DNA of 64,000 bases from Microthrixaceae bacterium (GTDB taxonomy: Bacteria > Actinomycetota > Acidimicrobiia > Acidimicrobiales > Microtrichaceae): assembly GCA_023958095.1 (NCBI GenBank), contig JAMLGJ010000015.1:18938-82937 (forward strand), read 5' to 3'. The position numbers and the translations under genes are program-made. Below the pieces are notes generated by a model, which worked only from the letters and a program-made list of their open reading frames with translations, had not been told where the DNA came from and did no database searches. Shown one piece after another: positions 32,021 through 40,194 of this stretch. Position 1 is the stretch's first letter; every line of letters starts with the position of its first letter.

Positions 32021-32100
32021 AACCCGAACTGATCGTGTTCCTGCCGAACTGATCGTCGTTGGGCCGACCCCGTCGGCACCACGACGATCAGTTCGGGTTG
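32021..32100. repeat. Hairpin-forming interspersed repeat
   Basis: CCGAACTGATCGTCGT (32044-32059) pairs perfectly with ACGACGATCAGTTCGG (32081-32096); between them GCCGAC/GTCGGC form an inner stem with a 3-base loop. A second left arm, AACCCGAACTGATCGT (32021-32036), pairs equally well with 32084-32099, so two folds compete. It starts four bases after the synthetase stop. A 15-base copy of the arm lies at 63957-63971, so it is a dispersed element that may also end transcription. Confidence 0.8.
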
Positions 32101-32140
32101 TCGGGTGGATCCGTTCGATCGTGGGGGTGGGGCTCAGCTG

Positions 32141-32164
32141 TAGCCTCGTCAGCGTGGGCTGATG
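32141..32164 (+). promoter_or_regulatory. TAGCCT followed by a two-codon frame (GTG GGC TGA) overlapping ATG 32162
   Basis: TAGCCT (32141-32146) is seven bases before GTG 32154, the leaderless spacing used elsewhere, but that frame stops after two codons and its TGA overlaps an ATG that is in frame with the winged-helix gene. Confidence 0.35.
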
Positions 32165-32239
32165 GTCGACGCCGAAGGGTGGACATGCAGCAGCAGGGCA
32201 CCAGGACCGTTGCGTCAACCAACGGGGAATCGCGGCGCC

Positions 32240-33391
32240 ATGGGCTCTGAGGAGAGGTCCCGTTCCCGATCCACCTCGGAGCACCGGCTCGTGCGAGCGC
32301 TGCGTCTGCGACATCAGGGCCTGGTCCCGGGCGCCCCACGGTGGCGGCGGCCCGGGGAGGCCGTCGACGGAATGCTCGCGATGCAGGCACAGGACCCGAA
32401 TGCAATCCTCTGGGCGATCGCGACGCGGTGCGCCGGCAACCCGGACGCGACGACCGTGGCGGGCGCGTTCGAAGCGGTGGAGGTGGTCCGCAACCGACCT
32501 TCCCGTGGCACCCTCCAGGTCACGACCGCCGAGGACATGGCGTGGCTGAGCGAGCATCTGACACCCAGGTCGACCGCAGCGGCGGCCAGGCGCCGAGGAC
32601 AGCTCGGTCTCGACGACCAGGTCGTCGAGACCGCTCGGGGGGTGGTGGTCGCAGCCCTGGCCGAAGGCCGTGTGAGGACACGCCGCGAGCTGGTCGATGA
32701 GTTGACCCGAGCAGGTGTGGAGCTCGACGGCATGCAGGCGGGCCACGTGCTGCGCCACCTGACCGAACACATGGTGATCGTCTTCGACGGAGTCCCCGGG
32801 CCGGTCGATTCCTTCCGCAGCGGCGACACCCTGGCAAGCCTGCGCGAACCACGGGCACGCGAGGAGTCACTGGCGGAAGTGGCACTGCGGTACTTCTCGG
32901 CGCGCGGTCCGGCGACGCCAGGGTGCCTGGGGTGGTGGGCGAACCTCACGATGGGGGACACGCGCGGTGCGATCGAGGCCGCGGGCGGGGCACTCGAGGA
33001 GGTCGAGCTGGCCGGTGAGTCGTTCGTCGTACCCACGGGGTCGGTGGACATGGGCGACGCCGAGGTCGACTCGGTGCTGGCCGAACCACTGTTGCTCGCT
33101 GCGTTCGACGAGTACCTGCTCGCCTATCGCAGCCGCGATGCCACCCTCAGACCCGAGTGGGCCCCACGGGTGGTGCCCGGTCGCAACGGCATGTTCAAAC
33201 CGGTGGTCGTGGTGGACGGCGAGGTGGTGGGGACCTGGTCCCGTCGTGTGAGCAAGCAGCGCGTCGAGGTCGTGGTCGAACCGTTCGCGGGCCTGTCCGC
33301 CGGTGCGGTCGATGGCCTCGCCCGACGGGCCGAGCAGTACGGGGACTTCCTCGGCCTGGCGGCGGACCTCTCGGTTGTGCCGGCCGACTGA
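32240..33391 (+). CDS. Winged-helix DNA-binding protein (HTH_42, AlkZ/YcaQ-like)
   Basis: A 383-residue protein of the HTH_42 family, which includes the DNA glycosylases AlkZ and YcaQ. Seen here are the start LVRALRLRHQGLVPG, the MLAMQAQDPNAILWAIATR motif with the QAQD that matches the catalytic QxQ/QxD region of AlkZ-like enzymes, and the late AFDEYLLAYRSRDATL. A role in removal of alkylated or cross-linked bases is inferred. ATG 32240 is the best start; ATG 32162 would add 26 residues. Confidence 0.85.
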   Translation: MGSEERSRSRSTSEHRLVRALRLRHQGLVPGAPRWRRPGEAVDGMLAMQAQDPNAILWAIATRCAGNPDATTVAGAFEAVEVVRNRPSRGTLQVTTAEDMAWLSEHLTPRSTAAAARRRGQLGLDDQVVETARGVVVAALAEGRVRTRRELVDELTRAGVELDGMQAGHVLRHLTEHMVIVFDGVPGPVDSFRSGDTLASLREPRAREESLAEVALRYFSARGPATPGCLGWWANLTMGDTRGAIEAAGGALEEVELAGESFVVPTGSVDMGDAEVDSVLAEPLLLAAFDEYLLAYRSRDATLRPEWAPRVVPGRNGMFKPVVVVDGEVVGTWSRRVSKQRVEVVVEPFAGLSAGAVDGLARRAEQYGDFLGLAADLSVVPAD

Positions 33392-33401
33392 CCCGGTCGG
33401 G

Positions 33402-33416
33402 GAGCGGGGACCGCTC
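33402..33416. terminator. Possible short hairpin after the winged-helix gene
   Basis: GAGCGG/CCGCTC with a 3-base loop, 11 bases after the stop. No T-run. Confidence 0.25.
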
Positions 33417-33548
33417 GGCCCCCGGGCCGGCCATGGCGGAGCCCCGGTCGGGCCCGCGTGCTGGGCCCGGAGCCCACACGTGGAGCGCGGAGCGTGCCGG
33501 AACGTGCGTTTGGGGCGGGGTCGCGGCCGAACCGGGGACGCCCGGGCC

Positions 33549-33563
33549 TAGGGTCGGGCCATG
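33549..33563 (+). promoter_or_regulatory. Leaderless promoter: TAGGGT, 6 bases before ATG of selO
   Basis: TAGGGT at 33549-33554 and ATG at 33561 with no ribosome-binding site. Confidence 0.5.
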
Positions 33564-35231
33564 GGTTCACCCGATCAGCCGGGATCCACCGCGGGCACCG
33601 TCGCGGACGAGTCGGCTCTCGCCGGCCTGTCGCACCGTTTCCTCGACGAACTGCCGGAGCTGTGCCTCGAGTGGTCCGGTGCCGCGGCGCCCGACCCGGA
33701 CCTCGTGGTGCTCAACGAGGGCCTCGTGGACGAGCTCGGCCTCGACGCCGACGGACTGCGATCCGAGCACGGCCTCGCGGTGCTCAGCGGCTCGGAGGCA
33801 CCGAAGGGCTCGCACCCCGTCGCCCTCGCCTACGCGGGGCACCAGTTCGGCAACTACTCCCCGCGGCTCGGGGATGGCCGGGCATTGCTGCTGGGCGAGT
33901 TGGCCACCCGGCGCGGGGACCTCCTGGACGTGCACCTCAAGGGGTCGGGTCGCACCCCCTTCGCCCGTGGCGGCGACGGGAGGGCGACGGTCGCGCCGAT
34001 GCTGCGCGAGTACGTGATCTCGGAGTTCATGCACGCGGTGGGGGTGCCTACCACCCGGAGCCTCGCGGTGGTGAGGACCGGCGAGCAGGTGCGCCGGGAC
34101 GCGCTGGAGCCCGGAGCGGTGCTGGCCCGCACCGCTGCGAGCCACGTACGCGTCGGCACCTTCGAGTACGCGCTGCGGCTGCAGGCCGGCGACTCCGCCG
34201 GGGACGGGCTCATCGGGCGCCTCGTGCGGTACTGCATCCAGCGTCACTACCCGGAGCACTCTGCGGCGGCACGCGACGGGTCGGCTGTGAGCGAGCGGTC
34301 CGGGGCCGGGGGCGACACACTCGCGGGGGAGGCGGCCGCGTTGCTGGACGCGGTCGTCGCGAGCCAGGCACGACTCGTCTCCGGGTGGATGCTGCTCGGT
34401 TTCGTGCACGGCGTGATGAACACCGACAACATGACGATCTCCGGCGAGACCATCGACTACGGGCCCTGTGCCTTCGTGGACCAGTACGACCCGGCCGCGG
34501 TGTTCTCGTCCATCGACCAGACCGGACGCTACGCATTCGCGAACCAGCCGGGCATCGCCTCATGGAACCTGGCCCGCCTGGCCGAGACGCTGCTCGGACG
34601 GATCGCGGCCGAGGCGGGGAGCACAGTCGACGAGGTGGTGGAACCGGTCACCGAGGTGGTCCGCTCGTTCGCCCCGCGCTTCCAGGGCGAGTTCCGTTCC
34701 GGCATGGCCGCCAAGCTCGGCCTGTGGGGCGAGCCGGCAGCGGATTCGGGTCTCTTCGACGACCTGCTGGCGGTGATGGCACGGGACTCACTCGACTGGA
34801 CCTCCACGTTCCGTTCCCTGGCCGCCGCGCTCCGCGCCGAAGGTGCACGACGCCTCGAGGCGGACTCGTTCGCTGCCGCGGTGTCCTCGGGCCGATCGCA
34901 GGTCCTCGGCAGCTTGATCGGGCCCGGCACCGAGGCGCCATCGGCGGAGTTCGTGGGCTGGGGCGCCCGCTGGTTCGACGCCCTTCGGGCCGAAGGCGGC
35001 GACCCGGGGACGGTCGCCGATGCCATGGACGGCGTCAACCCGCTGTACATCCCCCGGAACCACCTCGTGGAAGAGGCCCTGCAGGCAGCCAACCACGGTG
35101 ACACCACCGCGTTCGAGGCGCTCATGGAGGTGCTGACCGACCCCTACCGCGAGCGCAGCGGCGCGGACCGCTACGCGCGCCCGGCTCCTCCCGGTTTCAC
35201 AGAGGGGTACCGCACCTTCTGTGGCACCTGA
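33561..35231 (+). CDS. selO: SelO-family protein adenylyltransferase
   Basis: A 556-residue SelO (UPF0061/YdiU) pseudokinase, which AMPylates proteins in redox homeostasis. The inverted nucleotide-binding motifs are present: AYAGHQFGNYSPRLGDGRA, HLKGSGRTPFARGGDGRA, HGVMNTDNMTISGETIDYG and FVDQYDP. The protein ends in TFCGT, with Cys554 where eukaryotic SelO carries its redox-active Cys-Sec end; there is no second Cys or selenocysteine. It has its own leaderless-type promoter. Confidence 0.96.
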   Translation: MGSPDQPGSTAGTVADESALAGLSHRFLDELPELCLEWSGAAAPDPDLVVLNEGLVDELGLDADGLRSEHGLAVLSGSEAPKGSHPVALAYAGHQFGNYSPRLGDGRALLLGELATRRGDLLDVHLKGSGRTPFARGGDGRATVAPMLREYVISEFMHAVGVPTTRSLAVVRTGEQVRRDALEPGAVLARTAASHVRVGTFEYALRLQAGDSAGDGLIGRLVRYCIQRHYPEHSAAARDGSAVSERSGAGGDTLAGEAAALLDAVVASQARLVSGWMLLGFVHGVMNTDNMTISGETIDYGPCAFVDQYDPAAVFSSIDQTGRYAFANQPGIASWNLARLAETLLGRIAAEAGSTVDEVVEPVTEVVRSFAPRFQGEFRSGMAAKLGLWGEPAADSGLFDDLLAVMARDSLDWTSTFRSLAAALRAEGARRLEADSFAAAVSSGRSQVLGSLIGPGTEAPSAEFVGWGARWFDALRAEGGDPGTVADAMDGVNPLYIPRNHLVEEALQAANHGDTTAFEALMEVLTDPYRERSGADRYARPAPPGFTEGYRTFCGT

Positions 35232-35270
35232 ACACCGACCGGCCGCTTTGGGGTGCGGGTGGGCGCTCCG

Positions 35271-35276
35271 TAGGCT
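35271..35276 (+). promoter_or_regulatory. -10 hexamer TAGGCT before the mesaconyl-CoA hydratase gene
   Basis: TAGGCT would give a leader of about 38 bases ending in CAGGAG, six bases before ATG 35321; it is also five bases before an in-frame ATG 35282. Confidence 0.45.
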
Positions 35277-35320
35277 CCTGGATGCTGGAATCGGCACCCG
35301 AGCGCAGGATCAGGAGCGAC

Positions 35321-36355
35321 ATGACCAAGACCAACCCCGGCAACTTCTTCGAGGACTTCGAGCTCGGGCAGGTCATCGAGCACGCCACGCCGCGCACGGT
35401 GACCGAGGGTGACCGTGCCCTGTACGGCTCGATCTACCCGACGCGCTTCGCGCTCCCGTCCTCGCAACGATTCGCTGCCTCGGTTGGGCTGGATCCGCAC
35501 CCGGTGGAGGACCTGATCGGGTTCCACATCGCGTTCGGCAAGACCGTTCCGGACATCTCGCTCAACGCGGTGGCGAACCTCGGGTATGCGGAGTGTCGCT
35601 TCCACCGACCGGTGCACACGGGGGACACCATCAGCACCAGCTCCGAGGTGATCGGGCTGAAGCAGAACTCCAATGGCCGCACGGGAGTGGTCTACGTGCG
35701 CTCCACCGCAACCAACCAGCACGGCGAGGTGGTCATCGACTGGGCCCGCTGGGTCATGGTCAACAAGCGCGACGAACGGGCTCCGGCTCCCGAGACCGAG
35801 ATCCCCGACCTGGCCGACGCCGTCTCGCCGGCCGACCTGCCGGTGCCCGACGGCCTCGACTTCGCGGACTACGACTTCGCCGCAGCGGGCGAACCGCACC
35901 GATTCGCCGACTACGAGGTGGGTGAGCGCATCGACCACGTGGACGGCGTGACGCTCACCGACGCCGAGCACATGATGGCGACGCGGCTGTGGCAGAACAC
36001 CGCGAAGGTCCACTTCAACACCGAGTCGCGTCCAGACGGCAAACGGCTCGTGTACGGGGGCCACATCATCTCCCTCGCACGCGCGCTGTCGTTCAACGGG
36101 CTCGCGAATGCGCAGCTGGTCGCTGCGATCAATGCGGGTGCCCACACCGCGCCGGCCTTCGCGGGTGACACCGTCTATGCCTTCTCGGAGGTGCTCGACC
36201 GTGCCGAGACCGCCAACCCGACCGTCGGTGCGCTGCGGCTGCGGCTCGTGGCCACCAAGGGTCGCGACGAGTCGATGACCCTGCGGGGCGACGACGGCAA
36301 GTACGCGCCGGGAGTGCTGCTGGACCTGGACCTCTGGGCGCTGGTGCCGCGCTGA
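35321..36355 (+). CDS. mch: Mesaconyl-CoA hydratase (MaoC-type, beta-methylmalyl-CoA dehydratase)
   Basis: A 344-residue double-hotdog hydratase. The N-terminus [15 protein letters not shown], the [24 protein letters not shown] segment and [22 protein letters not shown] match characterised mesaconyl-CoA hydratases of the ethylmalonyl-CoA pathway (Rhodobacter, Methylobacterium) and related enzymes. It interconverts mesaconyl-CoA and beta-methylmalyl-CoA. ATG 35321 agrees with the family N-terminus; ATG 35282 would add 13 residues. No other gene of that pathway is in the window. Confidence 0.9.
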   Translation: MTKTNPGNFFEDFELGQVIEHATPRTVTEGDRALYGSIYPTRFALPSSQRFAASVGLDPHPVEDLIGFHIAFGKTVPDISLNAVANLGYAECRFHRPVHTGDTISTSSEVIGLKQNSNGRTGVVYVRSTATNQHGEVVIDWARWVMVNKRDERAPAPETEIPDLADAVSPADLPVPDGLDFADYDFAAAGEPHRFADYEVGERIDHVDGVTLTDAEHMMATRLWQNTAKVHFNTESRPDGKRLVYGGHIISLARALSFNGLANAQLVAAINAGAHTAPAFAGDTVYAFSEVLDRAETANPTVGALRLRLVATKGRDESMTLRGDDGKYAPGVLLDLDLWALVPR

Positions 36356-36367
36356 GGCACACAGCAG

Positions 36368-36386
36368 TAGCCTGAAGCCGACGATG
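36368..36386 (+). promoter_or_regulatory. Leaderless promoter: TAGCCT, 10 bases before ATG of dnaJ-like gene
   Basis: TAGCCT at 36368-36373 and ATG at 36384, no ribosome-binding site; located just after the hydratase stop. Confidence 0.45.
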
Positions 36387-37340
36387 AGCGGCGACGGCGA
36401 CTACTACGAGGTCCTCGGTGTCGGACGCGATGCCGATCCCGGGGAGATCAAGAAGGCCTACCGGCGTCTCGCGCGCGAGTTCCATCCGGACATCAACAAG
36501 GATCCCGGGGCCGAGAAGAGGTTCAAGGAGATCACCGAGGCCAACGAGGTGCTCTCCGATCCGGAGCTGAGGGAACGCTACGACGCCTTCGGACCCGAGT
36601 TCCGCCGGGTCCCCGAGGACGTGGACCCCGAGGAGTGGAAGGCCGCGCAACGCATGCGGGCACAGGGCGGGACCGGTGCCGGCCCGGGTGGTTTCTACCC
36701 GGGTGGCTCCCAGGCGGGCATGGACGAAGAGGCGATGGCCGACTTCCTCTCGGACCTGTTCGCCCAGAGGGGGCAGTCCTCGAGGCACTGGGGCCCGGTG
36801 CCCGGGGCGGACCAGCGGGCCGGCATCACCCTGAGCGTCGAGGACGCCTTCAGTGGTGGTCGCAGGTCACTGACGCTGCCGGGTCCGACCGGTGAGCGCA
36901 CGATCCAGGTGAACATCCCCGCCGGGGTGACCAACGGGCAGACGATCCGGCTCCCGGGGCAGGGCGGCAGGGGGATGCAGGGCGCCCCGGCCGGCGACCT
37001 CTACCTGCACGTGACCGTCGCCCCGCATCCGCGGTATCGCCTGGACGGGCGCGACATCGAGGTGGACCTGCCCCTCACCCCGTGGGAGGCGGCGCTGGGC
37101 GCCACCGTACCGGTGGAGGGTCCCGGTGGTACCGCCAAGGTCAAGGTGGCACCAGGCACCTCCTCGGGCAAGCGGTTGCGCCTCAGGGGGCGGGGTCTTC
37201 CGGGAACCGGTTCGAAGCCGGCCGGTGACCTGTATGCCGAGGTCCAGGTCGTCGTGCCCACCGATCCCTCGGACGAAGAGAGGGATCTCTACGAGGAGTT
37301 GGCGAAGGTGAGCGACTTCGATCCGCGGAGCGAACGGTGA
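36384..37340 (+). CDS. DnaJ-family co-chaperone (CbpA type, no zinc finger)
   Basis: A 318-residue J-protein that would stimulate DnaK ATPase. The J domain covers residues 5-70 with HPD at 34-36, a Gly-rich linker follows ([14 protein letters not shown]), and two beta-sandwich substrate-binding domains end the protein ([17 protein letters not shown]). The Cys-rich zinc finger of DnaJ is absent. Its TGA overlaps the GTG of the CbpM-like gene, so the pair is co-translated. Confidence 0.95.
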   Translation: MSGDGDYYEVLGVGRDADPGEIKKAYRRLAREFHPDINKDPGAEKRFKEITEANEVLSDPELRERYDAFGPEFRRVPEDVDPEEWKAAQRMRAQGGTGAGPGGFYPGGSQAGMDEEAMADFLSDLFAQRGQSSRHWGPVPGADQRAGITLSVEDAFSGGRRSLTLPGPTGERTIQVNIPAGVTNGQTIRLPGQGGRGMQGAPAGDLYLHVTVAPHPRYRLDGRDIEVDLPLTPWEAALGATVPVEGPGGTAKVKVAPGTSSGKRLRLRGRGLPGTGSKPAGDLYAEVQVVVPTDPSDEERDLYEELAKVSDFDPRSER

Positions 37341-37807
37341 GCGCCCCGGACCGGCCCTCGGCGGGAGCGGCTGGCGGAAGCGCCGAGCGGCGCGGAGCCA
37401 CGACCGAGGTGGTGGCCGCCGAACGGATCGAGTTCGAGGTGTTCGCCCGTGTCTGCGACCTGCATCCCGAGCTGTTGGCCCGGTTCGCTGACCTGGGCCT
37501 GGTGCGTGCCGAGACCGATGCACAGGGCCGGCGTTGGCTGCAGCGCCGCGACGTCTCCGCGGTGGCCCGGGTCAGGCGACTCCGTTCGGGCCTCGGGTTG
37601 AGCTACTCGGCCATCGCGGTCGTGGCGGAGCTGATCGACCGCATCGACGACCTGGAGACGGCACTTCGCTGGCACGAGGCCAACAGCGGAATGGTCGCTC
37701 CGCCGGTCGGGGAGATCCGCTCCGGAATGACCGGGGGAGGGGCCGGTGGGCCCGCATCCGGTACGTCAGGCAGATCCGGGGAGTCCGGGAATCCGGGAAC
37801 GAGGTGA
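37337..37807 (+). CDS. CbpM-like J-domain modulator (MerR-type helix-turn-helix)
   Basis: A 156-residue protein. The core is about residues 28-115 with [18 protein letters not shown] and [19 protein letters not shown], the layout of CbpM, which binds and inhibits the J domain of CbpA. Ala/Gly/Ser-rich tails flank it on both sides. The GTG overlaps the stop of the J-protein gene (GTGA). The next gene, a thioredoxin, starts one base after its stop. Confidence 0.85.
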   Translation: MSAPDRPSAGAAGGSAERRGATTEVVAAERIEFEVFARVCDLHPELLARFADLGLVRAETDAQGRRWLQRRDVSAVARVRRLRSGLGLSYSAIAVVAELIDRIDDLETALRWHEANSGMVAPPVGEIRSGMTGGGAGGPASGTSGRSGESGNPGTR

Positions 37808-37808
37808 C

Positions 37809-38246
37809 ATGAAGGCCGAACCGAGGATAGTGAAGTGTCCGTCGTGTGGCACCAGGAACCGCGTGCCAGCCGCCACCACCGGTGTCGTGCGGTGTGCCAA
37901 GTGCCATGCGGACATGCCGTGGGTGGTGGATGCAGGAGAGAACACCTTCGACGAGGTGGTGCAGACCTCCAGCGTGCCGGTCGTGGTCGACCTGTGGGCA
38001 CCGTGGTGCGGACCGTGCCGGACCGTGAGCCCCCTGCTCGAACAGATGGCCGTCGAGTACGCGGGCCGGATGAAGCTCGTCAAGGTGAACGTCGACAGTG
38101 CTCCGTCGATCCAGCAGCGCTTCGGGGTGCAGGGGATTCCGACCTTCGTGCTGTTGTCCGGGGGTGAGGAGGTGGGTCGACTCGTGGGTGCCCAGCCCCT
38201 GGCGGGCCTGCGCTCCTGGTTCGACTCGACCGTGGCCGGGCTGTAG
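37809..38246 (+). CDS. Thioredoxin with N-terminal zinc ribbon (Trx2-type)
   Basis: A 145-residue thioredoxin. Cys10, Cys13, Cys29 and Cys32 (CPSC and CAKC) form a zinc ribbon as in E. coli thioredoxin 2, and the active site WCGPC has Cys67 and Cys70; GIPTFVLL holds the cis-proline. It reduces protein disulfides in the cytoplasm and in E. coli its counterpart is part of the oxidative-stress response. It is the last gene of the J-protein/CbpM operon. Confidence 0.95.
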   Translation: MKAEPRIVKCPSCGTRNRVPAATTGVVRCAKCHADMPWVVDAGENTFDEVVQTSSVPVVVDLWAPWCGPCRTVSPLLEQMAVEYAGRMKLVKVNVDSAPSIQQRFGVQGIPTFVLLSGGEEVGRLVGAQPLAGLRSWFDSTVAGL

Positions 38247-38249
38247 GCG

Positions 38250-39266
38250 CTACGGCCTCAGGAGGGTCTTGCCTACGTTGGTCCCCTCGAACAGGGCGTT
38301 GAGCGCGGCCACCGCCCGGTCGAGGCCCTCGAAGACATGGGTGCGGAAGTGGATCGCTCCGGCATCACAGAGGCGGCGCAGTTCCGTGGTGGCCTCCTCG
38401 TAGCGGTCCCACTTGTCCATCGTGTTGAATCCCTCCATCCGGGCGCGTCTGGCGAGGAGCTGCACCCAGTTGGCGGGGCCCGGGTGCTCGCCCGTGACGT
38501 AGCTGGAGATGACTCCGCACAGCACCACGCGGGCGTTCATCGCGAGCCTTCCCAGCACGGCGTCGAGGATCGGACCGCCGACGTTGTCGAAGTACACGTC
38601 CACGCGCCCGGGGCAGTGTTCCCGCAGGGCGGCGTCGAGGTCGTCGGTGCGGTGGTTGATGCAGGCGTCGAAGCCGAACTCGCCGGTGACCACGGAGCAC
38701 TTCTCGTCGCTGCCGGCGATCCCCACGACCCTGGCGCCGGCGTGCTTGGCGAGCTGGCCCGCGATGGAACCGGTGGCACCGGCGGCGGCGCTGACGACGA
38801 CCGTCTCGCCGGGTCCGGGCCGGCCGATGTCGTGCATTCCGAAGTAGGCGGTGGCACCGGTGGAGCCGAAGACGGCGAGCAGTTCCTCGCGGTCGACCTC
38901 CTCGGGGTGGTCCGAACCACGGCGCACCACCGTGGTGAACAGGTCGTCGCGGGCGACGGAGTAGTTGGAGAAGCCACCCAGGCTCGTCACGACGTCACCG
39001 ACGCCGTAGGCGTCGCAGCGCGTGGACACCACCTCGCCGATCGTCGCGGCACGGATCACCTCGCCGAGCTGCACCGGCGGCAGGTAGCCGCGCTGGTCAT
39101 CCAGCCACGTTCGCACCGCGGGGTCTATCCCGATCAGCTCGGTGCGTACGAGGGCCTCTCCATCGTCGAGCTCCGGTACTGGTGTCTCGACCAGCTCGAC
39201 GTCCACCGCGGTGAGCAGCCCCTGTGGCCTGGAGCGCAGCACAACCTGATGGTTGACGGCATCCAT
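38250..39266 (-). CDS. NADP-dependent oxidoreductase (PTGR/CurA-like)
   Basis: A 338-residue zinc-free medium-chain dehydrogenase of the leukotriene B4 dehydrogenase/CurA group. The nucleotide loop is VSAAAGATGSIAGQLAKHAG, followed by YFDNVGGPILDAVLG and LCGVISSY. It reduces double bonds of alpha,beta-unsaturated ketones or aldehydes. Stop codons of this gene and the thioredoxin gene are three bases apart. A TACACT eight bases before the ATG suggests leaderless transcription. Confidence 0.93.
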   Translation of the reverse strand: MDAVNHQVVLRSRPQGLLTAVDVELVETPVPELDDGEALVRTELIGIDPAVRTWLDDQRGYLPPVQLGEVIRAATIGEVVSTRCDAYGVGDVVTSLGGFSNYSVARDDLFTTVVRRGSDHPEEVDREELLAVFGSTGATAYFGMHDIGRPGPGETVVVSAAAGATGSIAGQLAKHAGARVVGIAGSDEKCSVVTGEFGFDACINHRTDDLDAALREHCPGRVDVYFDNVGGPILDAVLGRLAMNARVVLCGVISSYVTGEHPGPANWVQLLARRARMEGFNTMDKWDRYEEATTELRRLCDAGAIHFRTHVFEGLDRAVAALNALFEGTNVGKTLLRP

Positions 39267-39280
39267 GGAGCAGCAGTGTA
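39264..39280 (-). promoter_or_regulatory. Leaderless promoter: TACACT, 8 bases before ATG 39266
   Basis: Minus-strand TACACT (39280-39275) followed by ATG with no ribosome-binding site. Confidence 0.45.
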
Positions 39281-39302
39281 GGCCGGTGGCTGCCCGGGCT
39301 CC

Positions 39303-39336
39303 TCCGGCCCGGCGGGTGGGTGCCCGCCGGGCCGGA
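39303..39336 (-). terminator. Strong hairpin terminator after the peroxiredoxin gene
   Basis: A perfect 14-bp stem (13 GC-rich pairs plus one T-A) with loop TGGGTG lies 18 bases after the peroxiredoxin stop. There is no T-run, as is usual in GC-rich actinobacteria. It also separates that gene from the divergent-side oxidoreductase promoter. Confidence 0.75.
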
Positions 39337-39353
39337 ACAGCGTTGCCCCCGAC

Positions 39354-39986
39354 TCAGCTGGAGGGAGCGTCCGCGAAGCGCAGGTACGGACGCACCTCTT
39401 CGACGTTGTCGAACTTCTCGCGGGCGTCGTCGGTCGAGACCGTGGGTGCGACCACCACGCGGTCACCCGGGGTCCAGTCCGCCGGCGTGGCGATCGGGTT
39501 GCGGTCGGTGGCCTGCAGGGCGTCGATGACGCGCACGATCTCGTCGAAGTTGCGGCCGACCGACTTCGGGTAGGTGAGGATGAGACGGACCTTGTCGGCC
39601 GGGTCGATGATGAACACCGAACGCACCGTAGAGGTGTCGCCCTCGCCCGGGTGGATCATGTCGTAGAGCTCCGAGACCTTCTTGTCGGGGTCCGCGATGA
39701 TCGGGAAGTTCAAGTCGGTGCCACCGACCTCTCCGATGTCGGGAGCCCAGCCGTGGTGGTCCTCGATCGGGTCGACCGAGATGGCGATGGGCAGGGTGTT
39801 CCGCTTGGCGAACTCCTCCTTGAGCGCCGCGGTGCGGCCGAGCTCGGTGGTGCACACCGGGGTGTAGTCAGCGGGGTGGCTGTAGAAGACCACCCACGAG
39901 TCGCCCTTCCAGTCGTGGAAGGAGATCTCGCCTTCGGTGGTCATAGCTGTGAAGTCCGGCGCCGTGTCGCCGAGTCGAATCGTCAT
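39354..39986 (-). CDS. 1-Cys peroxiredoxin (Prx6 type)
   Basis: A 210-residue thiol peroxidase of the Prx6 group. The peroxidatic Cys45 lies in HPADYTPVCTTELG; the C-terminal domain DWTPGDRVVVAPTVS is typical of this group. It removes H2O2 and organic peroxides. A perfect 17-bp palindrome lies about 95 bases upstream and a good minus-strand -10 TATGAT at 40057-40052, giving a leader of about 60 bases. Confidence 0.96.
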   Translation of the reverse strand: MTIRLGDTAPDFTAMTTEGEISFHDWKGDSWVVFYSHPADYTPVCTTELGRTAALKEEFAKRNTLPIAISVDPIEDHHGWAPDIGEVGGTDLNFPIIADPDKKVSELYDMIHPGEGDTSTVRSVFIIDPADKVRLILTYPKSVGRNFDEIVRVIDALQATDRNPIATPADWTPGDRVVVAPTVSTDDAREKFDNVEEVRPYLRFADAPSS

Positions 39987-40051
39987 GAGGGGGTCCTCCC
40001 GTGGTTCGTTGCGTTGATCGGTCCGGGCCGCTGAACGGATCGGACTCGTCG

Positions 40052-40057
40052 ATCATA
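40052..40057 (-). promoter_or_regulatory. -10 hexamer TATGAT for the peroxiredoxin gene
   Basis: The closest match to the bacterial -10 consensus (TATAAT) in this intergenic region; it lies downstream of the palindrome at 40078-40094. Confidence 0.5.
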
Positions 40058-40077
40058 ACTGAGCAGCGAGAGCATAC

Positions 40078-40094
40078 CCGACCAACTTGGTCGG
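40078..40094. promoter_or_regulatory. Perfect 17-bp palindrome, candidate redox operator
   Basis: CCGACCAA and TTGGTCGG around one C, just upstream of the peroxiredoxin -10, at a place where a regulator would touch the -35 region. Confidence 0.6.
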
Positions 40095-40194
40095 AATTCA
40101 AGTGCAGCCGTCCCCGACGGTGAGAGGCGGCGGGGTGGACCAGGCGTCGCAGTTCCGGCAAGCCTCGGCGGATCACTGTGGGGCGCCGCACCGG

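Noticed and set aside
30242..32770. 842-residue minus-strand frame
   Set aside because: Antisense to the acyl-CoA synthetase and winged-helix genes and crosses the hairpin repeat; no family similarity.
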